The translations under genes were made by a program, and so were the position numbers. Below the pieces are notes generated by a model, which made no database searches, had not been told where the DNA came from, and saw only the letters and a program-made list of their open reading frames with translations. This document shows positions 22,074 to 30,881 of a DNA stretch of 34,437 nucleotides, piece by piece (the stretch's first letter is position 1; each line of letters begins with the position of its first letter). The DNA comes from Clostridia bacterium. Its GTDB lineage: Bacteria; Bacillota_A; Clostridia; Christensenellales; Borkfalkiaceae. The DNA lies in assembly GCA_017462505.1 (NCBI GenBank), contig JAFTQY010000025.1, forward strand, positions 1 through 34,437, given 5' to 3'.

Positions 22074-22163
22074 GGCGCAGAGAAGAGGATTCGAACCTCC
22101 GGACCAGTTTTCCCAGTCACACGATTTCCAATCGTGCTCCTTAAACCACTCAGACATCTCTGC
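22073..22163 (-). tRNA. tRNA-Ser (anticodon GGA)
   Basis: On the minus strand the gene starts GCAGAGATGTCTGAGTGG and ends with acceptor strand TCTCTGC, discriminator G and an encoded CCA. The acceptor stem pairs fully (GCAGAGA/TCTCTGC). The anticodon loop contains GGA at 22127-22129, the T-loop is GGTTCGAATCC, and a long variable arm gives 91 bases in all, as expected for class II tRNA-Ser. It reads UCC and UCU codons. Confidence 0.97.
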
Positions 22164-22193
22164 ATATAGCGCGCTTTCGTCAAGCGCCTATTT

Positions 22194-22222
22194 ATATTAC
22201 TGTATTTTTTGAAAAAATGCAA
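22194..22222 (-). promoter_or_regulatory. Promoter of tRNA-Ser
   Basis: Minus-strand TTGCAT (22217-22222), 17-base spacer, TAATAT (22194-22199), about 30 bases before the mature 5' end. Confidence 0.6.
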
Positions 22223-22267
22223 GCGTTTTTGATTGACTTTATAAAAAATCTTCAAAAATCTTGTTTT

Positions 22268-24013
22268 TTACTTCTCCGATTTATAGCAATTGCAAAGCGC
22301 GCCGTTTTTCGTGTACCCCGTGTCGCCGCACTTTTTACACGTCGGTTGGGGGATAAGGTCGCTCTCTTTGATGCCAAGCCCGTCCAAAATTGTCTTGCGC
22401 TCGGTCAAAAGCGCGCTCTTTTCTTCTTCCAAAGCAGGTAGCTTTTGCGGCTCGAATACTTCCGCTTTCGCCAAGGCAAGCTCCATTTTTGAAAGCGCTA
22501 CGCTCAACGCGCTAAACCGTGCGTTTGCGTTCGCTTTCGCTAAATATTTATCCGCGCGCGACTGCGCCTTTTCACGGAGCAAAGCGTAATATCTTTCGCG
22601 GTCGGACTTGGCGTTTACCGCCTCAATCGCAGGGTTGACAAACCCCGATTTTGCGCTTGAACGCGTACCTGCCCCCCTCGTTTCGCCTAAAACGCCGCTG
22701 GGGATATCCTGAACAGAAAAGATTTCGCTCTGTTTCCAATCGGACAAAATTTTGTTCATGTAGGGGATAGGGCTAGACGAAGAACAGCTCCGTTTTGCCG
22801 CCTCTAAAATCATCTCGTCGCCAAAATTCCACGCCCGCCACGTCGCGATCAACGCCAAATTGCTTTCGCTCTTTCTAATACCGCCGCAAACCGCCTGAAT
22901 TTTGGTAAACAGTTTCAGCTCGTCGTTCTTCGTTTTCAAAAACGCCTTTACGCCGTCCACGCTCACCACGCCGCCCGTAAACAGGTTCTTAACCACGCCG
23001 TTCATGCCGTCAAAATCGTTAAGTCCAGTCTTTAAGCAGAGGAGTGCAATATCCAAAAGCGAGCTTTCTTCAAACCCGTAATTATACCACTTTTCCACGT
23101 ATTCGTCGATATACGGGGTGGGGTTCTGCACCTTTACGCCCAGCTTTCTGCCAATACGGAAGGTAAGGTTTGCGAGGCTCTCGCGCTCGGACAAATACGC
23201 CTCGATCTCTTTGGCGTCGATCTTGCCCTTTTGCGCCAGCTCTTCCAGCGTAATATCGAGGGAATTCATACTGCCGCGCTTTAATTTTTTTGCCGCCGCC
23301 AAAATCCCGTTTTGCGCAAAACCGAGCTTTTCCGTCCACTTGGAATACAGGGCGTAATCGTCCTCGTCGGGCGTTCTCGCGATCGTTAAAATAGCCATGA
23401 TCGCGGTCACGTCCCCCTCGTGTTTGTTATAATTAGACAGCGCCTTTTCCACCTGCTCGTAGGTCGTCAAGCCGCTTTCGATCAACTTTTTCGCCTTGTT
23501 GAAGATATAGGACGGGGTAACGCCCTCGCCCTTTTTATTGATACAATACTCGGTGACGAGCAAAAAGGCGTGGGGCTGCATCGCGTTCTCTTCCAAAAAG
23601 CGCATGTACTTGATATACTCGTTTGCGGAAATAAATTTGCCCACCCGTTGCATTTTGCGTTGCAATTCCTTGTTGAAATCGGCGTATTGCTCGTAATGCA
23701 CCTTTTTGGGCTTGCCGATTGCCGCCTTGACGGGCAAATACTGCACGGTAAAGGGCTCTTGCGACAAAATTTCCACCAAATCGTAATCTTCCCAAAACGC
23801 AAACGCCTCTTTGACCTGCTCTTCGCTGATCTTCAACACCTCCGCCATCGAGCGCACGCCGAAATCCGCGCCCGTGTTTTGGCAGAGAAAAAGCCCGTAA
23901 AGGTAGACCTTTACGGCAAGTCCGTCCGCCTCGGGCAAGTACTTGGTGATAAACTTGTTCTCGATCAGCGTATAGGTGTTGTCCACGTCTTTGGAAAAAG
24001 AGCAAAAAGCCAT
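22268..24013 (-). CDS. DnaD-domain replication protein with C-terminal zinc cluster
   Basis: A 581-residue protein. The N-terminal part (to about residue 115) has a winged-helix look (LIENKFITKYLPEADGLAVK). Three DnaD/DnaB_2-like helical segments follow: PSYIFNKAKKLIESGLTTYE, PTPYIDEYVEKWYNYGF and the classical PYMNKILSDWKQSEIFSVQD. After a charged coiled region, the last 30 residues carry CKKCGDTGY...CNC, resembling the zinc-binding start of DnaI/DnaC helicase loaders. In Firmicutes such proteins take part in primosome assembly at the origin. A dnaC/dnaI loader gene often follows, but here the tRNA comes next. ATG 24013 has GGAG upstream; the longer frame crosses the promoters. Confidence 0.85.
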   Translation of the reverse strand: MAFCSFSKDVDNTYTLIENKFITKYLPEADGLAVKVYLYGLFLCQNTGADFGVRSMAEVLKISEEQVKEAFAFWEDYDLVEILSQEPFTVQYLPVKAAIGKPKKVHYEQYADFNKELQRKMQRVGKFISANEYIKYMRFLEENAMQPHAFLLVTEYCINKKGEGVTPSYIFNKAKKLIESGLTTYEQVEKALSNYNKHEGDVTAIMAILTIARTPDEDDYALYSKWTEKLGFAQNGILAAAKKLKRGSMNSLDITLEELAQKGKIDAKEIEAYLSERESLANLTFRIGRKLGVKVQNPTPYIDEYVEKWYNYGFEESSLLDIALLCLKTGLNDFDGMNGVVKNLFTGGVVSVDGVKAFLKTKNDELKLFTKIQAVCGGIRKSESNLALIATWRAWNFGDEMILEAAKRSCSSSSPIPYMNKILSDWKQSEIFSVQDIPSGVLGETRGAGTRSSAKSGFVNPAIEAVNAKSDRERYYALLREKAQSRADKYLAKANANARFSALSVALSKMELALAKAEVFEPQKLPALEEEKSALLTERKTILDGLGIKESDLIPQPTCKKCGDTGYTKNGALCNCYKSEK

Positions 24014-24115
24014 ATCGCCACTCCGTTTCTTGGGTTTTCGTGACGGCGTAGCCGTCAAAATCGTATTTCCTGTGTGTAAATTACGAAAAATTTTACGCTT
24101 TTTATAAAACTTTTC

Positions 24116-24144
24116 TTGATTTCTCGGTAGAAATGGTGTATAAT
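24116..24144 (+). promoter_or_regulatory. Promoter of sbcDC
   Basis: TTGATT (24116-24121), 17-base spacer, TATAAT (24139-24144). Start near 24151, leaving a leader of about 176 bases before sbcD. No open frame is seen in that leader; a small CGCC/GGCG hairpin is at about 24163-24174. Confidence 0.8.
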
Positions 24145-24185
24145 AAACTGGTATCAATATCGTCGCCAAAGGCGAGAGTAGGTCT

Positions 24186-24214
24186 ATTATACAAGTTTTC
24201 AAAAACAAAAGCAA
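24186..24214 (-). promoter_or_regulatory. Promoter of the DnaD-domain gene
   Basis: Minus-strand TTGCTT (24209-24214), 17-base spacer, TATAAT (24186-24191). Start near 24179, giving a 166-base leader that runs back through the sbcDC promoter. A small perfect hairpin TGACGGC/GCCGTCA (24041-24057) lies in this leader. Confidence 0.7.
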
Positions 24215-24326
24215 GGTGTTTTCGACCCTTTTTTGCAAAAAGTTTAAAAAAGATCGGTCGGCAAGTAGACAGGCAAGAAAGCTCCGCGACGAAAAAAACA
24301 ATCGCAAACGATAAGGAGGTCGGGCG

Positions 24327-25487
24327 ATGAAAATTTTGCATACGTCCGATTGGCATATCGGAAAACGCTTGATAAACCGCGAACGTCTGGACGAACAGAC
24401 GGAGGTTTTGGACGAAATTATCGAAGTCTGCGAAAACGAGGGGGTAGAGCTCGTCGTGATCGCGGGGGATATTTTTGATACCTACACCCCGTCGGCGGAG
24501 GCAGAGCGGCTGTTTTACAGCAAGATCAAACGGGTCGCGGGGGAACGCCGCGCGGTGGTGATCATCAGCGGCAACCACGACGACGGCGTGCGTCTTTCCG
24601 CCGCCGCGCCCTTATCGGAAGAACAGGGTATCTATATCGTCGGCAACGAACGGCGGATTTTTGCGCTTGGCGATACCGTCCGTCCCGTCCGCCCGATTTC
24701 GAGCGGAAAGGGCTATGCGACCTTTGTGAACGAAAAAGGGGAAAAGGTATTTTTGTCCTTTCTGCCCTATCCCAACGAGGCGAGATTTAAAGAGGAAAAA
24801 TCCGAACTGCCCTACGTGGAGCAGATGCAAAAATGGATCGAAGAGGGGGAGAGCGGCAACACCGAAAAGCTCCCGTCTATTTTCGTGGGGCATTTGTTCG
24901 TCGCGGGCGGCGCGGTATCGGACAGCGAGCGGGAGATCGATCTTGGCGGCGCGCGCGCTATTCCCGTGGACGCTCTGCCCAAGAGCGATTATATCGCGCT
25001 GGGACATCTACATAAGAAACAGCACATGGGCAAGGGGCATTGTTATTACAGCGGCTCGCCCCTGCAATACGCCTTTGACGAGCGTGCGGATAAGGGCGTA
25101 AAAGTGTTCGATTTGACGGCGGACGGCGTGCAAAACCTGCGGGACGTGCCCTTGACGAAGGGCAAAAAGCTTATCCGCTTGGAGGCGGACGGAGTGGAAC
25201 GGGCGCTCGCGCTGTTGCAGGCATACCCCGACGATTTGGTGGAGCTGAAACTGATCTTGACCGCGCCGTTGGTTTCCAGCGATTCGCAGGCGCTTTCGGC
25301 GAACAAAAACCTTGTGTCCTTGATCGCGGAGGTGCGCACCGAAGAGAGCTTGGCGTTTGAAAGCCGCAAGGGGCTGTCGGGCGAGAGCCTTTTCGAGCTT
25401 TTCTATAAAACGAACTACGGCGCAGAGCCGAAAGAGGAATTGAAAACGCTGTTTTTGCAGACGTTGACGGAGCTGGACGAAAAATAA
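24327..25487 (+). CDS. sbcD: Exonuclease SbcCD, nuclease subunit SbcD
   Basis: Mre11-type metallophosphoesterase that, with SbcC, cleaves DNA hairpins and blocked ends. The phosphoesterase motifs are all present: HTSDWHIGK (Asp8, His10), IAGDIFD, ISGNHDD, the FVGHLFV segment and ALGHLHKKQ. Length (386 residues) and C-terminal capping domain are normal. AAGGAGGT precedes the ATG. sbcC follows after nine bases with its own AAGGAG, so the complex is made from one operon. Confidence 0.96.
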   Translation: MKILHTSDWHIGKRLINRERLDEQTEVLDEIIEVCENEGVELVVIAGDIFDTYTPSAEAERLFYSKIKRVAGERRAVVIISGNHDDGVRLSAAAPLSEEQGIYIVGNERRIFALGDTVRPVRPISSGKGYATFVNEKGEKVFLSFLPYPNEARFKEEKSELPYVEQMQKWIEEGESGNTEKLPSIFVGHLFVAGGAVSDSEREIDLGGARAIPVDALPKSDYIALGHLHKKQHMGKGHCYYSGSPLQYAFDERADKGVKVFDLTADGVQNLRDVPLTKGKKLIRLEADGVERALALLQAYPDDLVELKLILTAPLVSSDSQALSANKNLVSLIAEVRTEESLAFESRKGLSGESLFELFYKTNYGAEPKEELKTLFLQTLTELDEK

Positions 25488-25496
25488 GGAGCAAAG

Positions 25497-28073
25497 ATGA
25501 AACCGATTTACCTTGAATTTTGCGGAATCAACAGTTTTTCCGAGAAAACGGAAATTGATTTTCGCGCCCTTTTGTCGGGCGGGGTATTCGGCATTTTCGG
25601 GGATACGGGCAGCGGGAAGAGTACTATTTTGGACTGTATCCATTTGGCGCTTTACGGGCAGATTGAACGGAGCAGCGGCGGGGATTTTATCCACTATGGC
25701 GCGGACAGCGCGTACGTTGTGTTTGATTTTGAAATCGTGATCGACGGGGTGCGGCGCACCTTTAAGGTCAGACGGGAACGCCGCCGCAAAAACAACGTCA
25801 GCAAAGCGCAGCTCTACGAATATAAGGACGGGGCTTGGCTTGCCCTTGCCGACGGCACGCGGGACGTCAACGAGGCATTAGAGGAAATTATCGGGCTGAC
25901 CTTTGCCGATTTTAAAATGTGTATCGCTCTGCCGCAGGGGGATTTTGCGGCGCTTGTCAAATCCACGCCGTCGGAGCGTATCAAGCTTGTGTCTAGGCTC
26001 TTCGATTTGGAAAAATACGGCGAACGGCTGTTTAAGGCGGTGAGCGAAAAGTTTTACGCCGCCGAATCGGAAGTGAAGATTATTCAGGGTCAAATGGGGC
26101 AAAACGAGGGCGGTAGCGACGAGAATATCGCAGCCAAGGAAAGCGAGATTTCGCAGACGAAAACCGCGCTGAAAGAAAGGGCGGCGGCGCTCGAAAAGGA
26201 GGAAATCGTATACCAAGCGGCGCGGGAATTGCACAAGGAAAAGCGGGCTTTTGACGAATTAAAGGCGGGCTTGGAGGCTCTGGAAGAGCGGTTGCCGCAG
26301 ATGCAGGCGTTGCGTTTGCAGACCGAGCGTCTGCCCAAGGCAAAGGCGATAAAGCGAGAAAACGACGCTTTGCAAGCCAACCGCAACGAATACGAAACGG
26401 CGGTGAAAAAGGCGGCGATCGCGGACGAAAAAGCAAAAAGAGCAGAGCTTGCTTTCACGCGCGCGCAAGAAGAATTTAAAACCGCCGATTACGACGGCAA
26501 CGCCGTAAAATGGTCGGTGGCGTTGGAACGGGTGAAAAATGCGGCGGCGGATATCAAAGCCGAACAGGACGCATATAACAACTGGCAGGCGTGCGCGGCG
26601 GAATTTAAAAGGCTGGGCAAGGAAAACCCCTACGTCGACTTCGACGGTATGAAAGCGGAAAAGGAAAGCGCGTTGGACGGGTTGGGGAGCGACGGCTCGT
26701 TGCTCGAATATATCAAGCGCAACGCTAAGGACGTGTTGCTGGTGGACGCATACGGGGAATTCCGCGCCGACCTTCGCGCCCTTTTGCAAAAGCACGAGGA
26801 GGCGGAAAAGGATATCGCGCCGCTCATTGAAAAATACACGCTGACGGCAAGCGGCAAGACCTTGGACGTGGGCTTGCTCAACGCAGAGTTTAAGGCGATC
26901 GAACAAAAACGCAAGATATTGCAAGAGGAGATCCGAAAATTAGACGTGCAAAAATCGGCGTACGAGATCAGCGAAACCCGCCGCACGGCGCTGATACAGC
27001 AGGGCAAGGCGTATCACGAGCAGTACGACGCGCTTTGCGCCAAGAATAAAGAAATCAAGGCTCTTGGCGAAGAGGCGGAGCTGGAAAAGAGGTTGCGCGC
27101 TTTGCAAGCGGCAAAGAAAGCGGCGCAGGAGCAGGTGGACGAAACGCAAAGGGCGTGGAACGGATATCTGGCGGAAAAGCGTGCGCAGGAAACCTTGGCG
27201 CAACGGTGTAAGAATGCGGAGGCGGGCTTGCTCGACGCGCTGGAAAAGGCGGTGCAAGATAGCGGTTTTGCCACGGCGGCGGACGGGATCGCCCTTTTAA
27301 ACAAGCTGGACGAACGGGCGATAGAAAGCTGTAAGGCGTTCTTTGAAAAATACGCCGTAGTCAAGGCGAAATACGACGAAACGGACAAGACGAAATTTGC
27401 GGGCTTTGACGAAACCGCGGAGGCGCGGGCTTTGGCGCAAAAACAGGAAATAGCTCTCGCGCATACCGAGTTGACCAAACGGCTGGCGGCGCTGGAAACG
27501 GAGCTTGGCAATTTGATTGCCTTGCGGGAACGCAACCGTGCTCTTGCCGAACAATTGAAAGAAAAGCAAAAGCGCATGGACCTTTGCGAGGAACTGCGCA
27601 ACTTGCTCAAATCCAACCGTTTCTTGGGCTTTATTGCCTCGGAATATTTGCAGGAGGTTTGCGTATCGGCAAGCGGGCAATTGCAAAAGCTGACGGGCGG
27701 CAGATATTTCTTGCGCTACGACGAGGACTTTAAGGTCGGGGATAATTTAGACGGCGGCAATTTCCGTGCGGTCAAGACCCTGTCGGGGGGCGAAACCTTT
27801 TTGGTTTCTCTATCCCTCGCGTTATCCCTCTCGCAGGCGATCTGTCAAAAATCCATGCGCCCGATCGAATTTTTCTTCTTGGACGAGGGGTTCGGTACGC
27901 TGGACGACAAGCTCGTCAACGTCGTTATGGACGTGCTGGGGCGGCTGAGCAAGGATTTTGCGGTGGGCTTGATTTCGCACGTGGAGGAATTGAAACACCG
28001 CATCGATAATAAAATACTGGTGAGCGGCGCAACCGAAAGCCACGGCTCTAAGGTGCGCATGGAGCGGTTTTGA
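25497..28073 (+). CDS. sbcC: Exonuclease SbcCD, ATPase subunit SbcC, without a visible zinc hook
   Basis: SMC/Rad50-type ATPase partner of SbcD. Walker A is GDTGSGKST (residues 35-43) in the expected IFGDTGSGKSTILDCI setting. ALPQGDF is the Q-loop, LSGGETFLVSLSLALSLSQA the ABC signature, FFLDEGFGTLD Walker B, and ISHVEELKHRI the His switch. Between about residues 190 and 690 the protein is coiled coil. At 858 residues it is shorter than many SbcC proteins. I find no CxxC motif anywhere in the coiled-coil region, so the canonical zinc hook that joins two Rad50/SbcC arms seems to be missing. Confidence 0.93.
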   Translation: MKPIYLEFCGINSFSEKTEIDFRALLSGGVFGIFGDTGSGKSTILDCIHLALYGQIERSSGGDFIHYGADSAYVVFDFEIVIDGVRRTFKVRRERRRKNNVSKAQLYEYKDGAWLALADGTRDVNEALEEIIGLTFADFKMCIALPQGDFAALVKSTPSERIKLVSRLFDLEKYGERLFKAVSEKFYAAESEVKIIQGQMGQNEGGSDENIAAKESEISQTKTALKERAAALEKEEIVYQAARELHKEKRAFDELKAGLEALEERLPQMQALRLQTERLPKAKAIKRENDALQANRNEYETAVKKAAIADEKAKRAELAFTRAQEEFKTADYDGNAVKWSVALERVKNAAADIKAEQDAYNNWQACAAEFKRLGKENPYVDFDGMKAEKESALDGLGSDGSLLEYIKRNAKDVLLVDAYGEFRADLRALLQKHEEAEKDIAPLIEKYTLTASGKTLDVGLLNAEFKAIEQKRKILQEEIRKLDVQKSAYEISETRRTALIQQGKAYHEQYDALCAKNKEIKALGEEAELEKRLRALQAAKKAAQEQVDETQRAWNGYLAEKRAQETLAQRCKNAEAGLLDALEKAVQDSGFATAADGIALLNKLDERAIESCKAFFEKYAVVKAKYDETDKTKFAGFDETAEARALAQKQEIALAHTELTKRLAALETELGNLIALRERNRALAEQLKEKQKRMDLCEELRNLLKSNRFLGFIASEYLQEVCVSASGQLQKLTGGRYFLRYDEDFKVGDNLDGGNFRAVKTLSGGETFLVSLSLALSLSQAICQKSMRPIEFFFLDEGFGTLDDKLVNVVMDVLGRLSKDFAVGLISHVEELKHRIDNKILVSGATESHGSKVRMERF

Positions 28074-28146
28074 CCCTTGACGGGAATACCGCTAGGAAAC
28101 AGAAAAGAAAGTACGTAAAAATAACCATAGGTCGGGAACAGGAACT

Positions 28147-29844
28147 ATGATTGTAAGCGCAATAGCTTTGTGGAAAAAATTTAATCTGAAAAATCCTTTG
28201 AGCGCAAGCGAGTGGGACATTGACGAACGGGAGGGCGTAAAACGCTGTCACGTGTCCTATTCGGGGCACAAGGTCAGCGACGGGAGCGTGCGCATTTACG
28301 CGCGCTATATCCGCTCGCTCAAAAAGGGCAAACAGCCGGCGGTGCTCCTTCTCAACGATATCGGCGCGACCCCCGATGAGGAGCTTGCGGAATATTTCCT
28401 GCAAAAGGGGTATGCGGTGCTGATGCCCGATTATACGGGGAAGATGAAATCGGACGGCGAGGGGGTATTGCGCACGGCGTATCCGCCTTCGCTTTCGTAC
28501 GGGAATTTTGAACAGCAAAAGGGCTTTACGCACGCAGACGACCTGCCCCCCGACCAAACGACGTGGTTCGAGTGGGCGTACGTCGCGCTCTATTCCATCG
28601 AGTTTTTAAGGGCGCAGGAGGAAATCGGCAATATCGGTATCGTGGGCATTAGAACGGGCGGCGAGCTGGCTTGGCGCGCGATGCTTTCCCCGCACGTAAA
28701 ATGCGGCGTGCCCATCAACGCGGCGGGCTGGCGCTCTTCGCAAAATATCGGAAAATTCGGCGACGATATCGCGCACAATTTAAGCGACAAACGGCACAGA
28801 TATATCGCGGCGACGGAATCGCAATCGTACGCGCCGTACGTAAAATGCCCCGTGCTTATGCTCTGCGCCCTGCGCGATCAGTCCTTTGATTGCGACCGCG
28901 CCTACGACACCTATTCCCGTATCGGGAACACGGACGGCAACGCCTTGGCGTACTCGCCCGAGAGCGGCGCGTGTATCGGTCAGCATGCTTTGGCGAATAT
29001 GGATCTGTTCTTGGAAAAGAACTTAAAGGGCAGAGAAATTTATATCCCCGACACCCTCAACGTTGCGCTCAAAGAAACGGGCGCGGGCATTGAAATTACG
29101 GTGGGGAGCGACAAAGAGGGGCTTTTGGAAGAGATCGGCATTTTCTATGCCGAGGCGGACGTGAAGAAAAAATCCACCTGTCGGGAATGGCGGCATATCT
29201 ATAAAATCGACGGCAGATCGGTGAAGAACGGCACGGTAGTCCACACGGTAAAACCGTTTGCGGGCACGCCTGCGGTGTTCGTGTTTGCGTACGCGAAATA
29301 TTTCAACGGTTTCCGCGTTATGTCCAAGATCGCCTGCAAGCGGTTGGCGGACGCGAATACGGCCGCGGTGAAGAGCAGAATGCTCTTTTCGGGCAAGGAA
29401 ATGGACTCGTTCAGTATCGCGCGGCACGAGGATTATTCGATCGGGAATATCTTTTTGGAACGGGAAGCCGTGCCCAAGATCACGACGGGCTACGCGGGGA
29501 TCAAGGGCGCGTATTCGGTGGGCGGTATCAAGACCTACAAAATCAGCTCGCCCATGTATTTGCCCGACGAAAACGCACTTTTGGAATTCGACGTATATTC
29601 GGCGGAAACGCAGACGTTAAAGGTCGAGATCGAAGTGGCGGAAATGGAAGAATGGGAGCGTTACGTTTGCCAAGTAGACGTAAAAGGCGGCGGCAAGTGG
29701 AAACGCATTATCTTAAAGGCGGCGGATTTCAAAGCGGAAACGAACGGCAGATCGCTCAAAAGCTTTACCGACGGGAGCGGTTTGTCGTTTGATTGCGCAG
29801 GCGACGAAAAGGAATATGCGGTCACGAATATTTTGTGGCTGTAA
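28147..29844 (+). CDS. Alpha/beta-hydrolase-like protein lacking the nucleophile serine
   Basis: A 565-residue cytosolic protein. The first 300 residues follow an acetylxylan-esterase/dienelactone-hydrolase plan: VLLLNDIGATPDEELAEYF, YAVLMPDYTGKM, a nucleophile-elbow position GIVGIRTGGELAWRA, then ALRDQSFDCDRAY and IGQHAL. Asp244 and His280 sit where acid and base are expected, but the elbow reads GIRTG, placing Arg169 where serine is normal. Residues 310-565 are beta-rich (GIEITVGSDKEGLLEEIGIF and onward), with a possible carbohydrate-binding-like end. It may be a pseudoenzyme or use a different residue. It lies 73 bases after sbcC with AGGAA upstream; family assignment is tentative. Confidence 0.72.
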   Translation: MIVSAIALWKKFNLKNPLSASEWDIDEREGVKRCHVSYSGHKVSDGSVRIYARYIRSLKKGKQPAVLLLNDIGATPDEELAEYFLQKGYAVLMPDYTGKMKSDGEGVLRTAYPPSLSYGNFEQQKGFTHADDLPPDQTTWFEWAYVALYSIEFLRAQEEIGNIGIVGIRTGGELAWRAMLSPHVKCGVPINAAGWRSSQNIGKFGDDIAHNLSDKRHRYIAATESQSYAPYVKCPVLMLCALRDQSFDCDRAYDTYSRIGNTDGNALAYSPESGACIGQHALANMDLFLEKNLKGREIYIPDTLNVALKETGAGIEITVGSDKEGLLEEIGIFYAEADVKKKSTCREWRHIYKIDGRSVKNGTVVHTVKPFAGTPAVFVFAYAKYFNGFRVMSKIACKRLADANTAAVKSRMLFSGKEMDSFSIARHEDYSIGNIFLEREAVPKITTGYAGIKGAYSVGGIKTYKISSPMYLPDENALLEFDVYSAETQTLKVEIEVAEMEEWERYVCQVDVKGGGKWKRIILKAADFKAETNGRSLKSFTDGSGLSFDCAGDEKEYAVTNILWL

Positions 29845-29876
29845 CGTCAAAAAACGGACGGTAAAAGGTGCGCGGT

Positions 29877-30074
29877 ATGTTGGAGATCGACAAATTTGAG
29901 GTCGGCAAAGCAGTAACGATGAAAAAGGCGCATCCCTGCGGCGGTGCGTCGTGGGAGATCGTAAGGGTCGGCGCAGATATAAAATTACAATGCAAGACCT
30001 GCGGAAAATATATCAATTTAACGCGGGACGAATTGAAAAAACGGGCAAAACCACAGCCCAAGGACAAAGAGTAA
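29877..30074 (+). CDS. DUF951 small zinc-ribbon-like protein
   Basis: A 65-residue protein matching the DUF951 (YyzM) family common in Firmicutes: GKAVTMKKAHPCGG, SWEIVRVGAD and CKTCGKYINL. Three cysteines (CGG and CKTC) could bind a metal. A role in nucleic-acid binding has been supposed for the family but is not established. ATG 29877 is chosen because AGGTG lies six bases upstream and the family begins close to this point; GTG 29868 would add three residues. It is three bases from the signal peptidase gene. Confidence 0.88.
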   Translation: MLEIDKFEVGKAVTMKKAHPCGGASWEIVRVGADIKLQCKTCGKYINLTRDELKKRAKPQPKDKE

Positions 30075-30077
30075 GCT

Positions 30078-30845
30078 ATGTGTAGAAAGGGAAGAAAAAC
30101 GGAAGAACGGGAAGAAAAGGTGTACGACGAAAAAGAACGCCGTGCCACCGCGCGTTTTTACGCAATTTTGCTCTCGATCGTAACGTTGCTTTTGCTCTTT
30201 TTAAACTTTTGGACAAGCAGTTTCAGCTTTGTGTTGGTGTCGGGCGGCTCGATGGATAAGACGTTGTACAGCGGCGAATATCTGTTATCGACCAAGGTCA
30301 TTCACCCCGAATACGAGATAAAACGGGGGGATATTATCGTCGTCAGCGTCAGCCATATTCCCGAATGGCAGGAAGAAAACAAGGGCAAGCCGCAAAGCCG
30401 CCAAACGCATTTTATCATCAAGCGTTTGATCGGTTTGGAGGGGGACATCGTCCGCTCCGTCAACGGCAACGTGGAAATTTGCTATGCGGGGACTTGGAAC
30501 GAAATGATGAACCCTGCCGACTACCCTTTCGTGCCGTTGGACGAGCCGTACGCCTATTACGACGAAACGGACGGTGGGAAATTTGCACCCTGTAACACCT
30601 TTGAATACACCGTGGGCGAGGGGGAAATTTTCTTCCTCGGCGACAACAGAAATCACAGCTCGGATAGCCGTTATAACGAAGAACACTCCACTTTAAACGG
30701 CAGGCTGTATAAAATGACGGACGTGACGGCGATCGTGCCGAACTGGGCGTTAAAACGTCAAAAGGGATTGCAAAAGTATTTGGTGGAGATACCCGAAAAA
30801 ATCAAAAACTTCATTTTAAAACCTTTCAAAAAACTGAAAGGCTGA
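30078..30845 (+). CDS. lepB: Signal peptidase I
   Basis: A type I signal peptidase that removes signal peptides from exported proteins at the outer face of the membrane. One transmembrane segment (residues 28-46) follows a charged cytoplasmic N-terminus. The catalytic serine is Ser58 in VSGGSMDKTL and the general base Lys115 in HFIIKRLIGLEGD. Box E is FLGDNRNHSSDSR. Normal length at 255 residues, with an insertion (CYAGTWNEMMNPADYPFVPL) between boxes D and E. The C-terminal 30 residues are basic. It is part of the run of genes from DUF951 onward. Confidence 0.94.
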   Translation: MCRKGRKTEEREEKVYDEKERRATARFYAILLSIVTLLLLFLNFWTSSFSFVLVSGGSMDKTLYSGEYLLSTKVIHPEYEIKRGDIIVVSVSHIPEWQEENKGKPQSRQTHFIIKRLIGLEGDIVRSVNGNVEICYAGTWNEMMNPADYPFVPLDEPYAYYDETDGGKFAPCNTFEYTVGEGEIFFLGDNRNHSSDSRYNEEHSTLNGRLYKMTDVTAIVPNWALKRQKGLQKYLVEIPEKIKNFILKPFKKLKG

Positions 30846-30881
30846 CAATAAAGCAAATTTTGCATAAGGAGATAATCAAAT

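Noticed and set aside
28074..28146. TTGACG just after sbcC as a new promoter
   Set aside because: No -10-like hexamer lies 16-18 bases downstream; read-through from the sbcDC promoter is simpler.
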